Origin: Chthoniobacterales bacterium
Lineage (GTDB): Bacteria > Verrucomicrobiota > Verrucomicrobiia > Chthoniobacterales > UBA10450
Length of the DNA: 64,000 bases
Assembly: GCA_013821455.1 (NCBI GenBank)
Contig: JACDGS010000015.1
Coordinates: 19,592 to 83,591 of the forward strand
Direction: 5' to 3'
Shown piece by piece: positions 18,062 through 26,093 of this stretch. Position 1 is the first letter of the stretch, and the number at the start of each line of letters is the position of its first letter. The position numbers and the translations under genes are program-made. The notes under the pieces were generated by a model that did not search any database, was not told where the DNA came from, and saw only the letters and a list, made by a program, of their open reading frames with translations.

Positions 18062-19495
18062 TTAGTAGCGGTAATGTTCCGACTTATAGGGACCTTCGAC
18101 GGGCACGCCGAGATACTCGGCCTGCTTCTCGCTTAGGACAGTGAGCTTCACGCCGATCTTTTGCAGATGCAGACGCGCGACTTCTTCGTCGAGTTGTTTG
18201 CTCAGCACATAGACACCTATTTTGTAAGTGTCCTTGTTCTTCCAAAGATCGAGCTGCGCGAGCACTTGGTTCGAGAACGAGTTAGACATGACAAAGCTAG
18301 GGTGACCCGTGGCGCAACCGAGATTCACCAGCCGGCCTTCCGCCAGCATGAAGATCGCGTGACCATCCTTGAAGGTATACTTGTCAACTCCCGCTTTGAT
18401 GTTAAGCCGCTCGACATCCTTCGCGTCATTTAACGGATCGACCTGAATCTCGTTATCGAAGTGACCAATGTTACAAACCACCGCCTGATCTTTCATCTTA
18501 CTCATGTGCGCGAGAGTGATGATATCGACGTTACCAGTGGTAGTGACATAGATGTCGCCCCATCCGAGTGTGTCTTCGATCGTCGTTACCTGATAACCTT
18601 CCATCGCCGCCTGGAGAGCATTGATTGGGTCGATCTCAGTGATGATAACTCGTGCGCCTTGGCCGCGGAGCGATTGCGCGCATCCTTTGCCCACGTCTCC
18701 ATAACCACATATGACCGCGACCTTACCCGCAATCATAACATCAAGCGCGCGATTCAAACCATCGACCAATGAATGCCGGCAGCCGTATAAGTTATCGAAC
18801 TTAGACTTAGTCACTGAGTCGTTGACGTTAATCGCCGGAATAAGCAGTTGACCCTGTTGCTGCATCTTATAGAGACGATGCACGCCAGTCGTAGTCTCTT
18901 CCGAGACGCCGCGCCAGTCCTTTACCATTTCATGCCAGCGGAAAGGATTCTCACGCTTCACTTCCTGGAGTAAGTCTTTAATGACTTGCTCTTCCTTACT
19001 GCCACTTGCCGATTTAACCCAGTCACTACCTTCTTCTAATTGGTAGCCCTTGTGAATGAAGAGAGTGACATCGCCACCATCATCGACCACGAGTTGCGGA
19101 CCTTTACCGTCCGGGAACGAGATGGCCTGGTTGGTGCACCACCAATATTCTTCGAGACTCTCACCTTTCCACGCGAAAACTGGGACGCCAGCTTTGGCCA
19201 TCGCCGCCGCAGCGTGATCCTGGGTCGAGAAAATGTTGCAGCTCGCCCAGCGCACATCCGCACCGAGGGCGATTAGCGTTTCGATCAGGACCGCGGTCTG
19301 GATCGTCATGTGCAACGAGCCGGTAATGCGCACGCCTAGGAGAGGTTTATCCTTGGCATACTTCTCGCGGATCGACATCAGACCAGGCATCTCCTGCTCG
19401 GCAATGGTGATCTCTTTGCGGCCCCAATCGGCCAGGCTGATGTCGGCGACCTTATAGTCGTTAGTCTCGGTTTTAGTTATAGTTTTGGTGCTCAT
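18062..19495 (-). CDS. ahcY: S-adenosylhomocysteine hydrolase
   Basis: 477 residues from the ATG at 19495 ([10 protein letters not shown]). A longer frame upstream only translates the flanking repeat ([11 protein letters not shown]). Signatures are [18 protein letters not shown], the NAD-binding [30 protein letters not shown], and the conserved end [10 protein letters not shown]. It splits SAH into homocysteine and adenosine, relieving product inhibition of methyltransferases. It lies downstream of metK on the same strand, with the GxxExxY element between them. The element ends 24 bases before the start and no clear ribosome site is seen, so expression may depend on what the element supplies. 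Confidence 0.96.
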   Translation of the reverse strand: MSTKTITKTETNDYKVADISLADWGRKEITIAEQEMPGLMSIREKYAKDKPLLGVRITGSLHMTIQTAVLIETLIALGADVRWASCNIFSTQDHAAAAMAKAGVPVFAWKGESLEEYWWCTNQAISFPDGKGPQLVVDDGGDVTLFIHKGYQLEEGSDWVKSASGSKEEQVIKDLLQEVKRENPFRWHEMVKDWRGVSEETTTGVHRLYKMQQQGQLLIPAINVNDSVTKSKFDNLYGCRHSLVDGLNRALDVMIAGKVAVICGYGDVGKGCAQSLRGQGARVIITEIDPINALQAAMEGYQVTTIEDTLGWGDIYVTTTGNVDIITLAHMSKMKDQAVVCNIGHFDNEIQVDPLNDAKDVERLNIKAGVDKYTFKDGHAIFMLAEGRLVNLGCATGHPSFVMSNSFSNQVLAQLDLWKNKDTYKIGVYVLSKQLDEEVARLHLQKIGVKLTVLSEKQAEYLGVPVEGPYKSEHYRY

Positions 19496-19502
19496 AGATT
19501 TT

Positions 19503-19922
19503 TTACAGATAGATTTCGTCCACAGATTTAGCAGATTTACACAGATTTTCGGAGGGGCCAAAGACAAGGCGCTTATGCTCAAGGCTGCTAGACCCAAAGT
19601 TTAAGAGCAAACCGCGATGAAGACCGGTCGCCTTGAGTTCGTTGATAAGTTGCGCTTCGTCGGCGCTCGTTAGGCGGGAGATGGCTTTCGTCTCGACGAT
19701 GATATTTTCGAAACAGATGAAATCGGCACGATAAGCGCAGGTCAGGAGCTTACCCTTGTAGCGAATTGGCAGGGCGACCTCAGCCTTGAAAGGAATCTTA
19801 CACTCCTGAAATTCCAAGGCGAGTGCAGTCTGATAGACCATTTCAAGAAACCCGCGACCTAACTGTCGATGAACCTCCATCGCCGCGCCAATAATGGCAA
19901 AGGTCTCAGGGTCTTTCTCCAT
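19503..19922 (-). CDS. GxxExxY protein inside an inverted-repeat element
   Basis: 139 residues. The motif GFLEMVY (G-x-x-E-x-x-Y) comes after [10 protein letters not shown], then [17 protein letters not shown], the acidic strand [15 protein letters not shown], and [15 protein letters not shown]. The family resembles PD-(D/E)xK nucleases, with Asp and E-x-K visible in [13 protein letters not shown]. The start codon lies at the inner edge of the right repeat arm. The last residues ([15 protein letters not shown]) are translated from the left arm and just beyond, so gene and repeat are one unit. Family members often sit in such repeats. A role in moving or processing the repeat is an inference. 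Confidence 0.85.
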   Translation of the reverse strand: MEKDPETFAIIGAAMEVHRQLGRGFLEMVYQTALALEFQECKIPFKAEVALPIRYKGKLLTCAYRADFICFENIIVETKAISRLTSADEAQLINELKATGLHRGLLLNFGSSSLEHKRLVFGPSENLCKSAKSVDEIYL

Positions 19923-19957
19923 TCCTAAAAATCTGTGTAAATCTGCGAAATCTGTGG
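19520..19957. mobile_element. Gene-bearing copy of the CCACAGATT inverted-repeat element
   Basis: 438 bases. The left arm, 19520-19552, reads CCACAGATTTAGCAGATT onward. The right arm, 19924-19957, is its reverse complement with one or two mismatches over about 33 bases, ending AATCTGTGG. Between them lies the GxxExxY gene. The unit begins 4 bases beyond the metK stop codon and ends 24 bases before the ahcY start. Two short relatives without a gene are at 16732-16827 and 60032-60116. This is the usual relation of a gene-bearing element to its deletion derivatives. No clear target-site duplication is visible. Confidence 0.75.
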
Positions 19958-19961
19958 ACGA

Positions 19962-21161
19962 CTACTTCGCCGCCTTTTTGAGTGCCGCAGCTTTGTCCGT
20001 CTTTTCCCAGGTGATATCGGGATCGTCTTTGCCGAAGTGCCCATAGTTAGTCGTCTTGCTATAGATAGGTCTTAGTAAGTCTAACTGGTCGATAATGTCC
20101 GCGGGCTTGAAGGAAAAGACGCGATTAACCGCGCGCTCGATCGCTTCTTCCGGAACCGTATTCGACTCAAAGGTATTGATGTTCATACTCACCGGATCGG
20201 GATAGCCGATAGCGTAGGCGAATTGAATCTCACAACGCTTCGCTAAGCCCGAGGCGACCACATTCTTAGCCACCCAACGTCCCATGTAGGCCGCGCTGCG
20301 ATCGACTTTGCTCGGATCCTTACCAGAGAAGGCTCCGCCGCCGTGTCTGCCCCAGCCGCCATAGCTATCAACAATAATTTTGCGACCCGTCAGGCCGGTA
20401 TCGCCTTGCGGTCCGCCGATAACGAAGCGGCCGGTAGGGTTGATCAGAAATTGAGTAACTCCATTCAGCATCGACTTAGGCAGCACTTTGCGAATGATTT
20501 TCTCGATGCAGAATTTTTCTATCTCGGCGTGTTCCTTATCCTCTGTGTGTTGGGTTGAGATAACGACGTTGGAGATACCAACCGGCTTGCCGCCTTCATA
20601 GATGACGGAGACTTGCGACTTCGCATCCGGGCGCAGCCATTCCGCTTTGCCGCTCTTACGAATACGCGTTAACTCGCGGCCGAGACGATGCGCGAACATG
20701 ATCGGCGCCGGCATCAGCTCTTCCGTATCGTCGCAGGCAAAACCGAACATCAACCCTTGATCTCCGGCGCCTTGCTCGGACGACTTTTTCCCCTTCGCCA
20801 TCTTCGCATCGACACCTTGCGAAATATCGTCCGATTGATCGGTGATCACAGTGTTGACGAAAATCTTCCGCGCATGAAAAACGTCGTCGTCGTGCACGTA
20901 ACCAATCTCGCGCACGGTATCGCGCACGATTTTGTTGATCGGAATCACATCCTCGAGCTGCTGACCTTTCTTCAGATTCGGAATGGTGATCTCACCGCCG
21001 ACGATGACGAGGTTGCTCTTGGCGTAAGTCTCGCAGGCGACGCGGCTCGTCTTATCCTGCCTCAGGCAAGCGTCGAGGACAGCATCCGAAATGGTATCGC
21101 AAACTTTGTCCGGATGACCTTCACCGACGGACTCTGAGGAAAAAATAAAACGACGAAGCAT
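19962..21161 (-). CDS. metK: S-adenosylmethionine synthase
   Basis: 399 residues with [27 protein letters not shown] at the N-terminus, [24 protein letters not shown], and [23 protein letters not shown]. It makes SAM from methionine and ATP. The coding sequence is complete and normal in length. It is divergent from the ArsR-methyltransferase regulator, whose start is 110 bases away, and upstream of ahcY, so it heads a SAM-cycle group. Two palindromes in the shared gap are probable operator sites. Confidence 0.97.
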   Translation of the reverse strand: MLRRFIFSSESVGEGHPDKVCDTISDAVLDACLRQDKTSRVACETYAKSNLVIVGGEITIPNLKKGQQLEDVIPINKIVRDTVREIGYVHDDDVFHARKIFVNTVITDQSDDISQGVDAKMAKGKKSSEQGAGDQGLMFGFACDDTEELMPAPIMFAHRLGRELTRIRKSGKAEWLRPDAKSQVSVIYEGGKPVGISNVVISTQHTEDKEHAEIEKFCIEKIIRKVLPKSMLNGVTQFLINPTGRFVIGGPQGDTGLTGRKIIVDSYGGWGRHGGGAFSGKDPSKVDRSAAYMGRWVAKNVVASGLAKRCEIQFAYAIGYPDPVSMNINTFESNTVPEEAIERAVNRVFSFKPADIIDQLDLLRPIYSKTTNYGHFGKDDPDITWEKTDKAAALKKAAK

Positions 21162-21219
21162 GAGAAAAAGTTGGGCTGAAAGTTAACTGTTCAGAGCGCC
21201 GGAGGCCGCGCGTTATTCC

Positions 21220-21259
21220 GATTGATCATATTGACCAATCATGATGCGTCGATATATCG
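21220..21259. promoter_or_regulatory. Two palindromes between metK and the ArsR-type regulator
   Basis: 21220-21240 is an imperfect inverted repeat with ends GATTG/CAATC around an AT-rich core (TCATATTGA). 21250-21259 is the perfect palindrome CGATATATCG, 12 bases before the regulator's ATG. ArsR-family regulators bind short AT-rich dyads of this kind. SAH-responsive ArsR proteins control SAM-cycle genes in Proteobacteria. The position between metK and an ArsR gene therefore suggests autoregulation plus metK control; the binding itself is inferred. Confidence 0.5.
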
Positions 21260-21271
21260 TATCTTCATCCG

Positions 21272-22207
21272 ATGGCGTCAACCTTAAATTTTCTGCGTCT
21301 CCTGGCCGACCCGACCCGGCTGCGTTTGCTCCTCCTCCTGGAGCAGGAGGAATTGTCCGTCGCGGAACTGCAGGACATTCTCGGCATGGGGCAGTCGCGC
21401 ATCTCCAGTCACCTCGCGCAGCTCAAGCGCGCCGGCGTCGTGGCTGATCGTCGTGCGGGAAAAAATGTTTATTACGGCCTAACGACCAAAGGCGGCGCCG
21501 ACCCACAGCAGGCGAAAATCGCGGAGCTCACGCGCACGCTCGCGCGCGAAATGCCCGAGACCCAGCGCGACCGCACCGCGCTCAAAGTAGTCCTGCGCAA
21601 ACGCCACGACACGACGCGGGAATACTTCGATCAACTCGCGGGACGCTTCGGTCGCAGCTATGTGCCGGGCCGCTCGTGGCAGGCACTCGCGCACACCGTG
21701 ATCGCGTTGTTACCCCCGCTCACCGTGGCGGATCTCGGCGCGGGCGAGGGGACGCTCTCGCAACTGCTCGCGAAAACCGCGCACAAAGTCATCGCCATCG
21801 ATAACGCGCCGAAGATGGTCGAGTTCGGCGCGCAACTCGCGAAGAAGCACGGCTTCAAGAATCTCGAATACCGCCTCGGCGATATCGAAGATCCGCCGAT
21901 CGATAAGAGCAGCGTTGATCTCGCTATTTTCAGCCAGGCGTTGCATCACGCGCTCCATCCCGAGCGCGCCCTTGCCGCGGCGTGCCGCATTTTAAAAAAG
22001 GGCGGCCGGGTCGTCGTGCTCGATCTGTTAAGCCACCGGTTTGAAAAAGCGCGCGAACTTTACGCCGACCATTGGTTAGGCTTTAGCGAAGTACAGTTGC
22101 AGCAATGGCTAGAAGAAGCCGGCTTCCAGAACATCGAAGTCACGGTCGTCTCCCGCGAAAAAGAAAGCCCGCATTTCCAAACCGTTTTCGCGAGCGGAAT
22201 CAAGTAA
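21272..22207 (+). CDS. ArsR-family regulator fused to a SAM-dependent methyltransferase domain
   Basis: 311 residues. The N-terminal winged helix (about 1-85: NFLRLLADPTRLRLLLLLEQ, ELSVAELQDILGMGQSRISSHL, RRAGKNVYYGL) is followed by a class I methyltransferase domain (about 130-300) with VADLGAGEGTLSQLLAKTA (SAM-binding glycine motif), VIAIDNAPKM and FSQALHHALHPERAL. This fusion is known next to methionine and SAM-cycle genes, where SAM or SAH is thought to be the signal. The divergent neighbour is metK, with ahcY beyond, so it probably senses the SAM/SAH ratio. A CGTTAGG word falls in the linker. Confidence 0.88.
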   Translation: MASTLNFLRLLADPTRLRLLLLLEQEELSVAELQDILGMGQSRISSHLAQLKRAGVVADRRAGKNVYYGLTTKGGADPQQAKIAELTRTLAREMPETQRDRTALKVVLRKRHDTTREYFDQLAGRFGRSYVPGRSWQALAHTVIALLPPLTVADLGAGEGTLSQLLAKTAHKVIAIDNAPKMVEFGAQLAKKHGFKNLEYRLGDIEDPPIDKSSVDLAIFSQALHHALHPERALAAACRILKKGGRVVVLDLLSHRFEKARELYADHWLGFSEVQLQQWLEEAGFQNIEVTVVSREKESPHFQTVFASGIK

Positions 22208-22301
22208 GCACTGACGCTTTCCAAGAATGCGCTTGAGTTCGCGGGTGCAATCATAATTATTCTGGTGCTCACGAAGGCACGCTGAGAATCTCCGCTCACT
22301 T

Positions 22302-24380
22302 ATGGCCCCGGACGCTGAACCGGATTTGAAGCTTGAAATAGCACACATCCTAACCATTGATGTGGTCGCTTACTCCACGCTGCTGATCAACGCGCAAACT
22401 CGCCTCATGCAGGCGCTAGTGCAGACGGTGCGCTCGACCCCGCGGTTCCGCGACGCCGAAGCCGGAGGCAAACTGATCCGGTTGCCGACCGGAGATGGGA
22501 TGGCGCTCGTTTTTCTTGACGACGCCGAGGCGCCGCTGGAGTGCGCCATCCAGATCGTCGAAGGCTTGCGCGAGCATCCGGAAATAACTCTGCGCATGGG
22601 AATCCATAGCGGAGCGGTTAACACCATCCGTGACGTCAACGACCAATCAAACGTCGCGGGCGCCGGCATCGACATGGCGCAGCGAGTGATGGATTGCGGC
22701 GATGCGGGTCACATTCTGGTTTCGAAACGCGTCGCCGACGATCTCGCACCGCACCCACGCTGGAATCGGCATTTGCATGACCTTGGCGAATGCGTGGTCA
22801 AACACGGACGCCGGATAGCGATTTATAACTTCTATTCCGACTCGTTAGGCAACCCCGCAACGCCGTCAAAACTGCAATGCGCCGCGACAGCGCCACCCCC
22901 GCCTCGATCGCCAGCTAACCGGAATTGGGCGGTGGCTGCCGTCGTTCTTCTTTTGCTATCCCTCTTCGCGGCTGCTTTCTTTTTTTTTGGCCGCTCTTTC
23001 CCTCCAAAACATTCGGTCGCCGTTCTCCCGTTCGCCGACGCCAGCCCGGCCAAGGATCAGGAATATTTTAGCGATGGGATTACGGAACAAATCATCAACT
23101 CAATCGCAAAGGTTCGTGGGCTCTTCGTTGTCGGTCGAACCTCCTCTTTTGCTTTCAAAGGCAAGAATCAAGACGTGAGGCTCGTGGGACGAAGCTTGAA
23201 CGTTAATTATGTCTTAGAAGGAAGTGTTAGTCGTGCTGGGGGCCGCTTTCGCGTCGATGCGCAGTTAGTCACGACTAGTCAGGGTTATCAGGTCTGGTCG
23301 AAGAGTTATGACTCAAACGAGAAGGATATTCTGTCGTTGCAAAGCGACGTCGCGCAGAAAGTCGCTTCGGCCTTGCGCGTCGAGATGGGTATTACCGAGA
23401 GTCAACAAGTTGCCAGGGCGCCGACCTATGATCCCGAGGCCTACGATTTCTACCTTCGGGGGCGTTATTTGCTGAACAAGCGCACGCCCGAGTCAGCCCA
23501 GAGTGGGCTACAGTTTTTCCAGCGCGCGGTACTGAAGGATCCGCGCTTTGCTTTAGGTCATGCCGGCATCGCCGATGCCAATATCCTCTTAGGGAAACTC
23601 GGCGTCCTTTCCGCAGCCGAAGCAGCTACGCGCGCGCGTCCCGAGGTGTCCAAAGCGATTGCGCTCGATGATCAATTGGCCGACGGCTACGTCGCGCGCG
23701 GCACATTGCTTACCGACTTCGATTGGAACTGGCCAGCGGCAGAATTGGATTTCAAGAAAGCCATCGAACTCAATCCTAGCAGTGCGGCCGCTCATCATTG
23801 GTATGCGCGGCACTTAGCGGAGTTAGGCCGCTTTGGGGAAGCGCAGCACGAAATCGAAGCGGCACAGAAAATCGATCCACTCTCTCCTGCGATCGCAGTT
23901 TCCAAGGCTAAGATTCTTCTCGTCGCCCAGCAGCCCAGAGAAGCGATCGACGCCTGTAACCGCGCTCTTGAGATAGAGCCAAATTTTGCTTCTGCTTATT
24001 CCCTTCTTGGCCAAGCCTATTCCTTAAACGGCGAGCACGATAAGGCCATTGCTGCCGTGACGAGATATGTGCAACTCTCGCGCGATTCTGGTTACGCCAA
24101 TCTAGAGCTAGCGTATGCCTATGTCATGGCTGGAAATACTAAAGAGGCCGATCGCATTGTGCATGACGTTACAACTGCAGGAAAGGCGTTTTCCCCTTAC
24201 GATATGGCAACGATTTATTCAGCAAGGTCTGACCTACAAACCGGCTTTCACTGGCTCAGAGAAGCCGTGCGCGGTCATTCGGTCGATTCGGTTTGGTTGC
24301 GCGTAGATCCGCGTCTTCGTAATCTCCAAGCGAATAGCGAGTTCACTCGACTCTTAGATCGGGTGCAGGCGAGCCGCTAA
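22302..24380 (+). CDS. Adenylate/guanylate cyclase-like protein with TolB-like and TPR domains
   Basis: 692 residues. A class III nucleotide-cyclase homology domain (about 10-180) has the two metal-site aspartates in ILTIDVVAYS (D20) and LPTGDGMALVF (D65), plus RMGIHSGAV. A transmembrane helix (about 205-228) leads to a TolB/FlgO-like domain (SVAVLPFADASPAKDQEYFSD to QVWSKSYD) and TPR repeats to the end. The part beyond the membrane matches the plan of the kinase at 8550-11414 with a cyclase head in place of the kinase. Several catalytic residues of true cyclases cannot be placed with certainty, so it may be a regulatory domain. The natural ligand is unknown. Confidence 0.85.
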   Translation: MAPDAEPDLKLEIAHILTIDVVAYSTLLINAQTRLMQALVQTVRSTPRFRDAEAGGKLIRLPTGDGMALVFLDDAEAPLECAIQIVEGLREHPEITLRMGIHSGAVNTIRDVNDQSNVAGAGIDMAQRVMDCGDAGHILVSKRVADDLAPHPRWNRHLHDLGECVVKHGRRIAIYNFYSDSLGNPATPSKLQCAATAPPPPRSPANRNWAVAAVVLLLLSLFAAAFFFFGRSFPPKHSVAVLPFADASPAKDQEYFSDGITEQIINSIAKVRGLFVVGRTSSFAFKGKNQDVRLVGRSLNVNYVLEGSVSRAGGRFRVDAQLVTTSQGYQVWSKSYDSNEKDILSLQSDVAQKVASALRVEMGITESQQVARAPTYDPEAYDFYLRGRYLLNKRTPESAQSGLQFFQRAVLKDPRFALGHAGIADANILLGKLGVLSAAEAATRARPEVSKAIALDDQLADGYVARGTLLTDFDWNWPAAELDFKKAIELNPSSAAAHHWYARHLAELGRFGEAQHEIEAAQKIDPLSPAIAVSKAKILLVAQQPREAIDACNRALEIEPNFASAYSLLGQAYSLNGEHDKAIAAVTRYVQLSRDSGYANLELAYAYVMAGNTKEADRIVHDVTTAGKAFSPYDMATIYSARSDLQTGFHWLREAVRGHSVDSVWLRVDPRLRNLQANSEFTRLLDRVQASR

Positions 24381-24435
24381 AATTCTGGTAAGAAAAGACT
24401 TTTCAAGCCCCGCACAGGAGTGCTAAACAGCGCTC

Positions 24436-24840
24436 ATGAAACGTAATAACGACGTAAAGTGGAAGAGGTTGATAAAGGAACTAGTCTCGTTAAAGAAAGG
24501 CACGAAACGTTACTCGGCAATGGTGAGAAAGGTTCTGGACAGGCTAGCTTCTCTAGATGATCGAACCGATCCTCTAACGCTCAGGGGTATGTTGGATGAA
24601 TTGGAAAATGACGTAGCATTCAGGGGGCGCGTATTTGATGTGTTTCAACTGAATTTGTCAGAAAGAGATTTTCATCGCTATCTTAGGAAGCTTTACAACC
24701 CGTCTCCCGAGGAACTTGTTGAATTGCAAATGATCGATTCGCCAGTCGACCCTGAAGCGAATGGAGCGGTCGGAACGCTCGCGTGTACTGATCATACGCG
24801 ACTCGTCCTACCCAGTATCATAAGAGATATTTTAACCTGA
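24436..24840 (+). CDS. Hypothetical protein upstream of the LanKC-like gene
   Basis: 134 residues, not recognised. The N-terminal half is strongly basic and helical (MKRNNDVKWKRLIKELVSLKKGTKRYS), followed by an acidic middle and LNLSERDFHRYLRKLYNPSPEELVELQMID. Base composition is clearly more AT-rich than the flanking genes. The frame of the next gene is already open from 24792, inside this ORF, so the two either overlap or were once one protein joined by a frameshift. A precursor peptide is conceivable because lanthipeptide synthetases have adjacent substrates, but there is only one Cys near the C-terminus and no Ser/Thr-Cys-rich core, which argues against it. Confidence 0.5.
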   Translation: MKRNNDVKWKRLIKELVSLKKGTKRYSAMVRKVLDRLASLDDRTDPLTLRGMLDELENDVAFRGRVFDVFQLNLSERDFHRYLRKLYNPSPEELVELQMIDSPVDPEANGAVGTLACTDHTRLVLPSIIRDILT

Positions 24841-24899
24841 GACTTGCCCAAGGTTGGAAGCTTCATGTTTCGGCGACAATTCTGTCAAGTGGCAGGGTT

Positions 24900-26030
24900 T
24901 TGGCGCAAGTCGATGAAATTGTTAAACGAGAACGGGTTCCTTATAAGTATATTATCGACCCGCATCAACTGCTGGTAATCAACTCAGGCTCGTTAGGCTT
25001 CTCTCAAATTGGAAAATTCATCACGATCTATCCTCGTTCAACGAAGGAAGCAGTGAGGTTGGCGGAGATGTTACATTGTGCCACACTCGGGCTAGCAGGA
25101 CCCAAGATTCCTTTTGACGCCCGATTCCGACCCGGCAGCTTGGTCTATTATCGGTACGGTTCCTTTCGCGGCACTCGTGCGAAGCCAATTGGTTATATCC
25201 GCGGCCCGGACGGGAAGTTGCAGCGTGATCAACGCGGCCCAAAGAGCGCGGTGCCACCGTGGTTGGACGATCCCTTTCCGAAAAGGCGCAAGCCAAGACG
25301 TTCGTTAGGCCCGATCGGTCGCGATTATCTGGTGGTGAACGCGAAAGCACAGCGCGGCAAAGGCGGCGTTTACGAAGCGATCGATCTTTCGGTCGCGCCC
25401 CCGCGGGCAGTTATCATCAAGGAAGGACGACGCCACGGTGAGACCGATCGCGATGGCAAGGATGCGCGGCAACGCCTGCGACATGAAGGGAAAGTCCTTC
25501 GACACTTACGCCACGCTGGGCTTCCGGTACCGGAGGTCTTTCGTGAATTCATCCAAAGCGAGAATCGCTATCTCGTCATTGAGATGATCGACGCCCGGCC
25601 TCTCCTAACCGCGAAACAGTTAGGGCCGACGCCGGCCTCATGGAGGCGCGCGGACAAGATTCTTCGACAACTCGCTCCGCTGCTTCAGCAACTGCACGCT
25701 GCTGGCTGGGTTTGGCGCGATTGTCATCCGTCGCATCTCTTGCTGCAGCGCGGACAAATATGGCTGATCGATTTCGAAACGGCCTGCCGCCCTAACGAAC
25801 GACGCATCTCGCCCTGGGGCTCGGCAAACTATCTTCCGCCGGGTTACCGCGACAAGACTTACCGTTCGGCCGGGACCTTGGAGGACGACTACGCGCTAGG
25901 CGTGCTCGCGTTCCAAGCTATGTGCGGGGATTTGCCCCCGCCGACCTTTCGGAGGCGGTTTAAATTCTACAGACGGTCTCATTGTCCCTCCCACCTACTC
26001 GATCGCATAGAGAATTTGTTGCGATATTAA
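24900..26030 (+). CDS. LanKC-like lanthionine synthetase lacking the cyclase domain
   Basis: 376 residues from the TTG at 24900. Class III/IV synthetases have lyase, kinase and LanC cyclase domains (about 850 residues); here only the first two are present. Lyase-like marks are YKYIIDPHQLLVINSGS, GKFITIYPRS and FRPGSLVYYRYGSF. Kinase marks are GVYEAID, VIIKEGR, WRDCHPSHLLL and LIDFETA, with DFE in place of DFG as in RamC-like proteins. In-frame similarity extends upstream to 24792 (NLRLAQGWKLHVSATILSSG, the conserved LanKC start) with no ATG, so the true start is uncertain: a CTG at 24837, or a frameshift from the preceding ORF. Its function without a cyclase is unknown. Confidence 0.75.
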   Translation: MAQVDEIVKRERVPYKYIIDPHQLLVINSGSLGFSQIGKFITIYPRSTKEAVRLAEMLHCATLGLAGPKIPFDARFRPGSLVYYRYGSFRGTRAKPIGYIRGPDGKLQRDQRGPKSAVPPWLDDPFPKRRKPRRSLGPIGRDYLVVNAKAQRGKGGVYEAIDLSVAPPRAVIIKEGRRHGETDRDGKDARQRLRHEGKVLRHLRHAGLPVPEVFREFIQSENRYLVIEMIDARPLLTAKQLGPTPASWRRADKILRQLAPLLQQLHAAGWVWRDCHPSHLLLQRGQIWLIDFETACRPNERRISPWGSANYLPPGYRDKTYRSAGTLEDDYALGVLAFQAMCGDLPPPTFRRRFKFYRRSHCPSHLLDRIENLLRY

Positions 26031-26093
26031 TCGCCGCTAGTGTCATCGAAAGAGCGAGCAACGGCATTCTGTGCAGTGCGTTTCTAGAGAGTC

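Noticed and set aside
19496..19597. Longer start for ahcY
   Set aside because: The added residues ([11 protein letters not shown]...) are a translation of the inverted-repeat arm; the family N-terminus begins after the ATG at 19495.
24436..24840. The 134-residue ORF as a lanthipeptide precursor
   Set aside because: Only one Cys near its end and no Ser/Thr-Cys core; kept as a hypothetical gene only.
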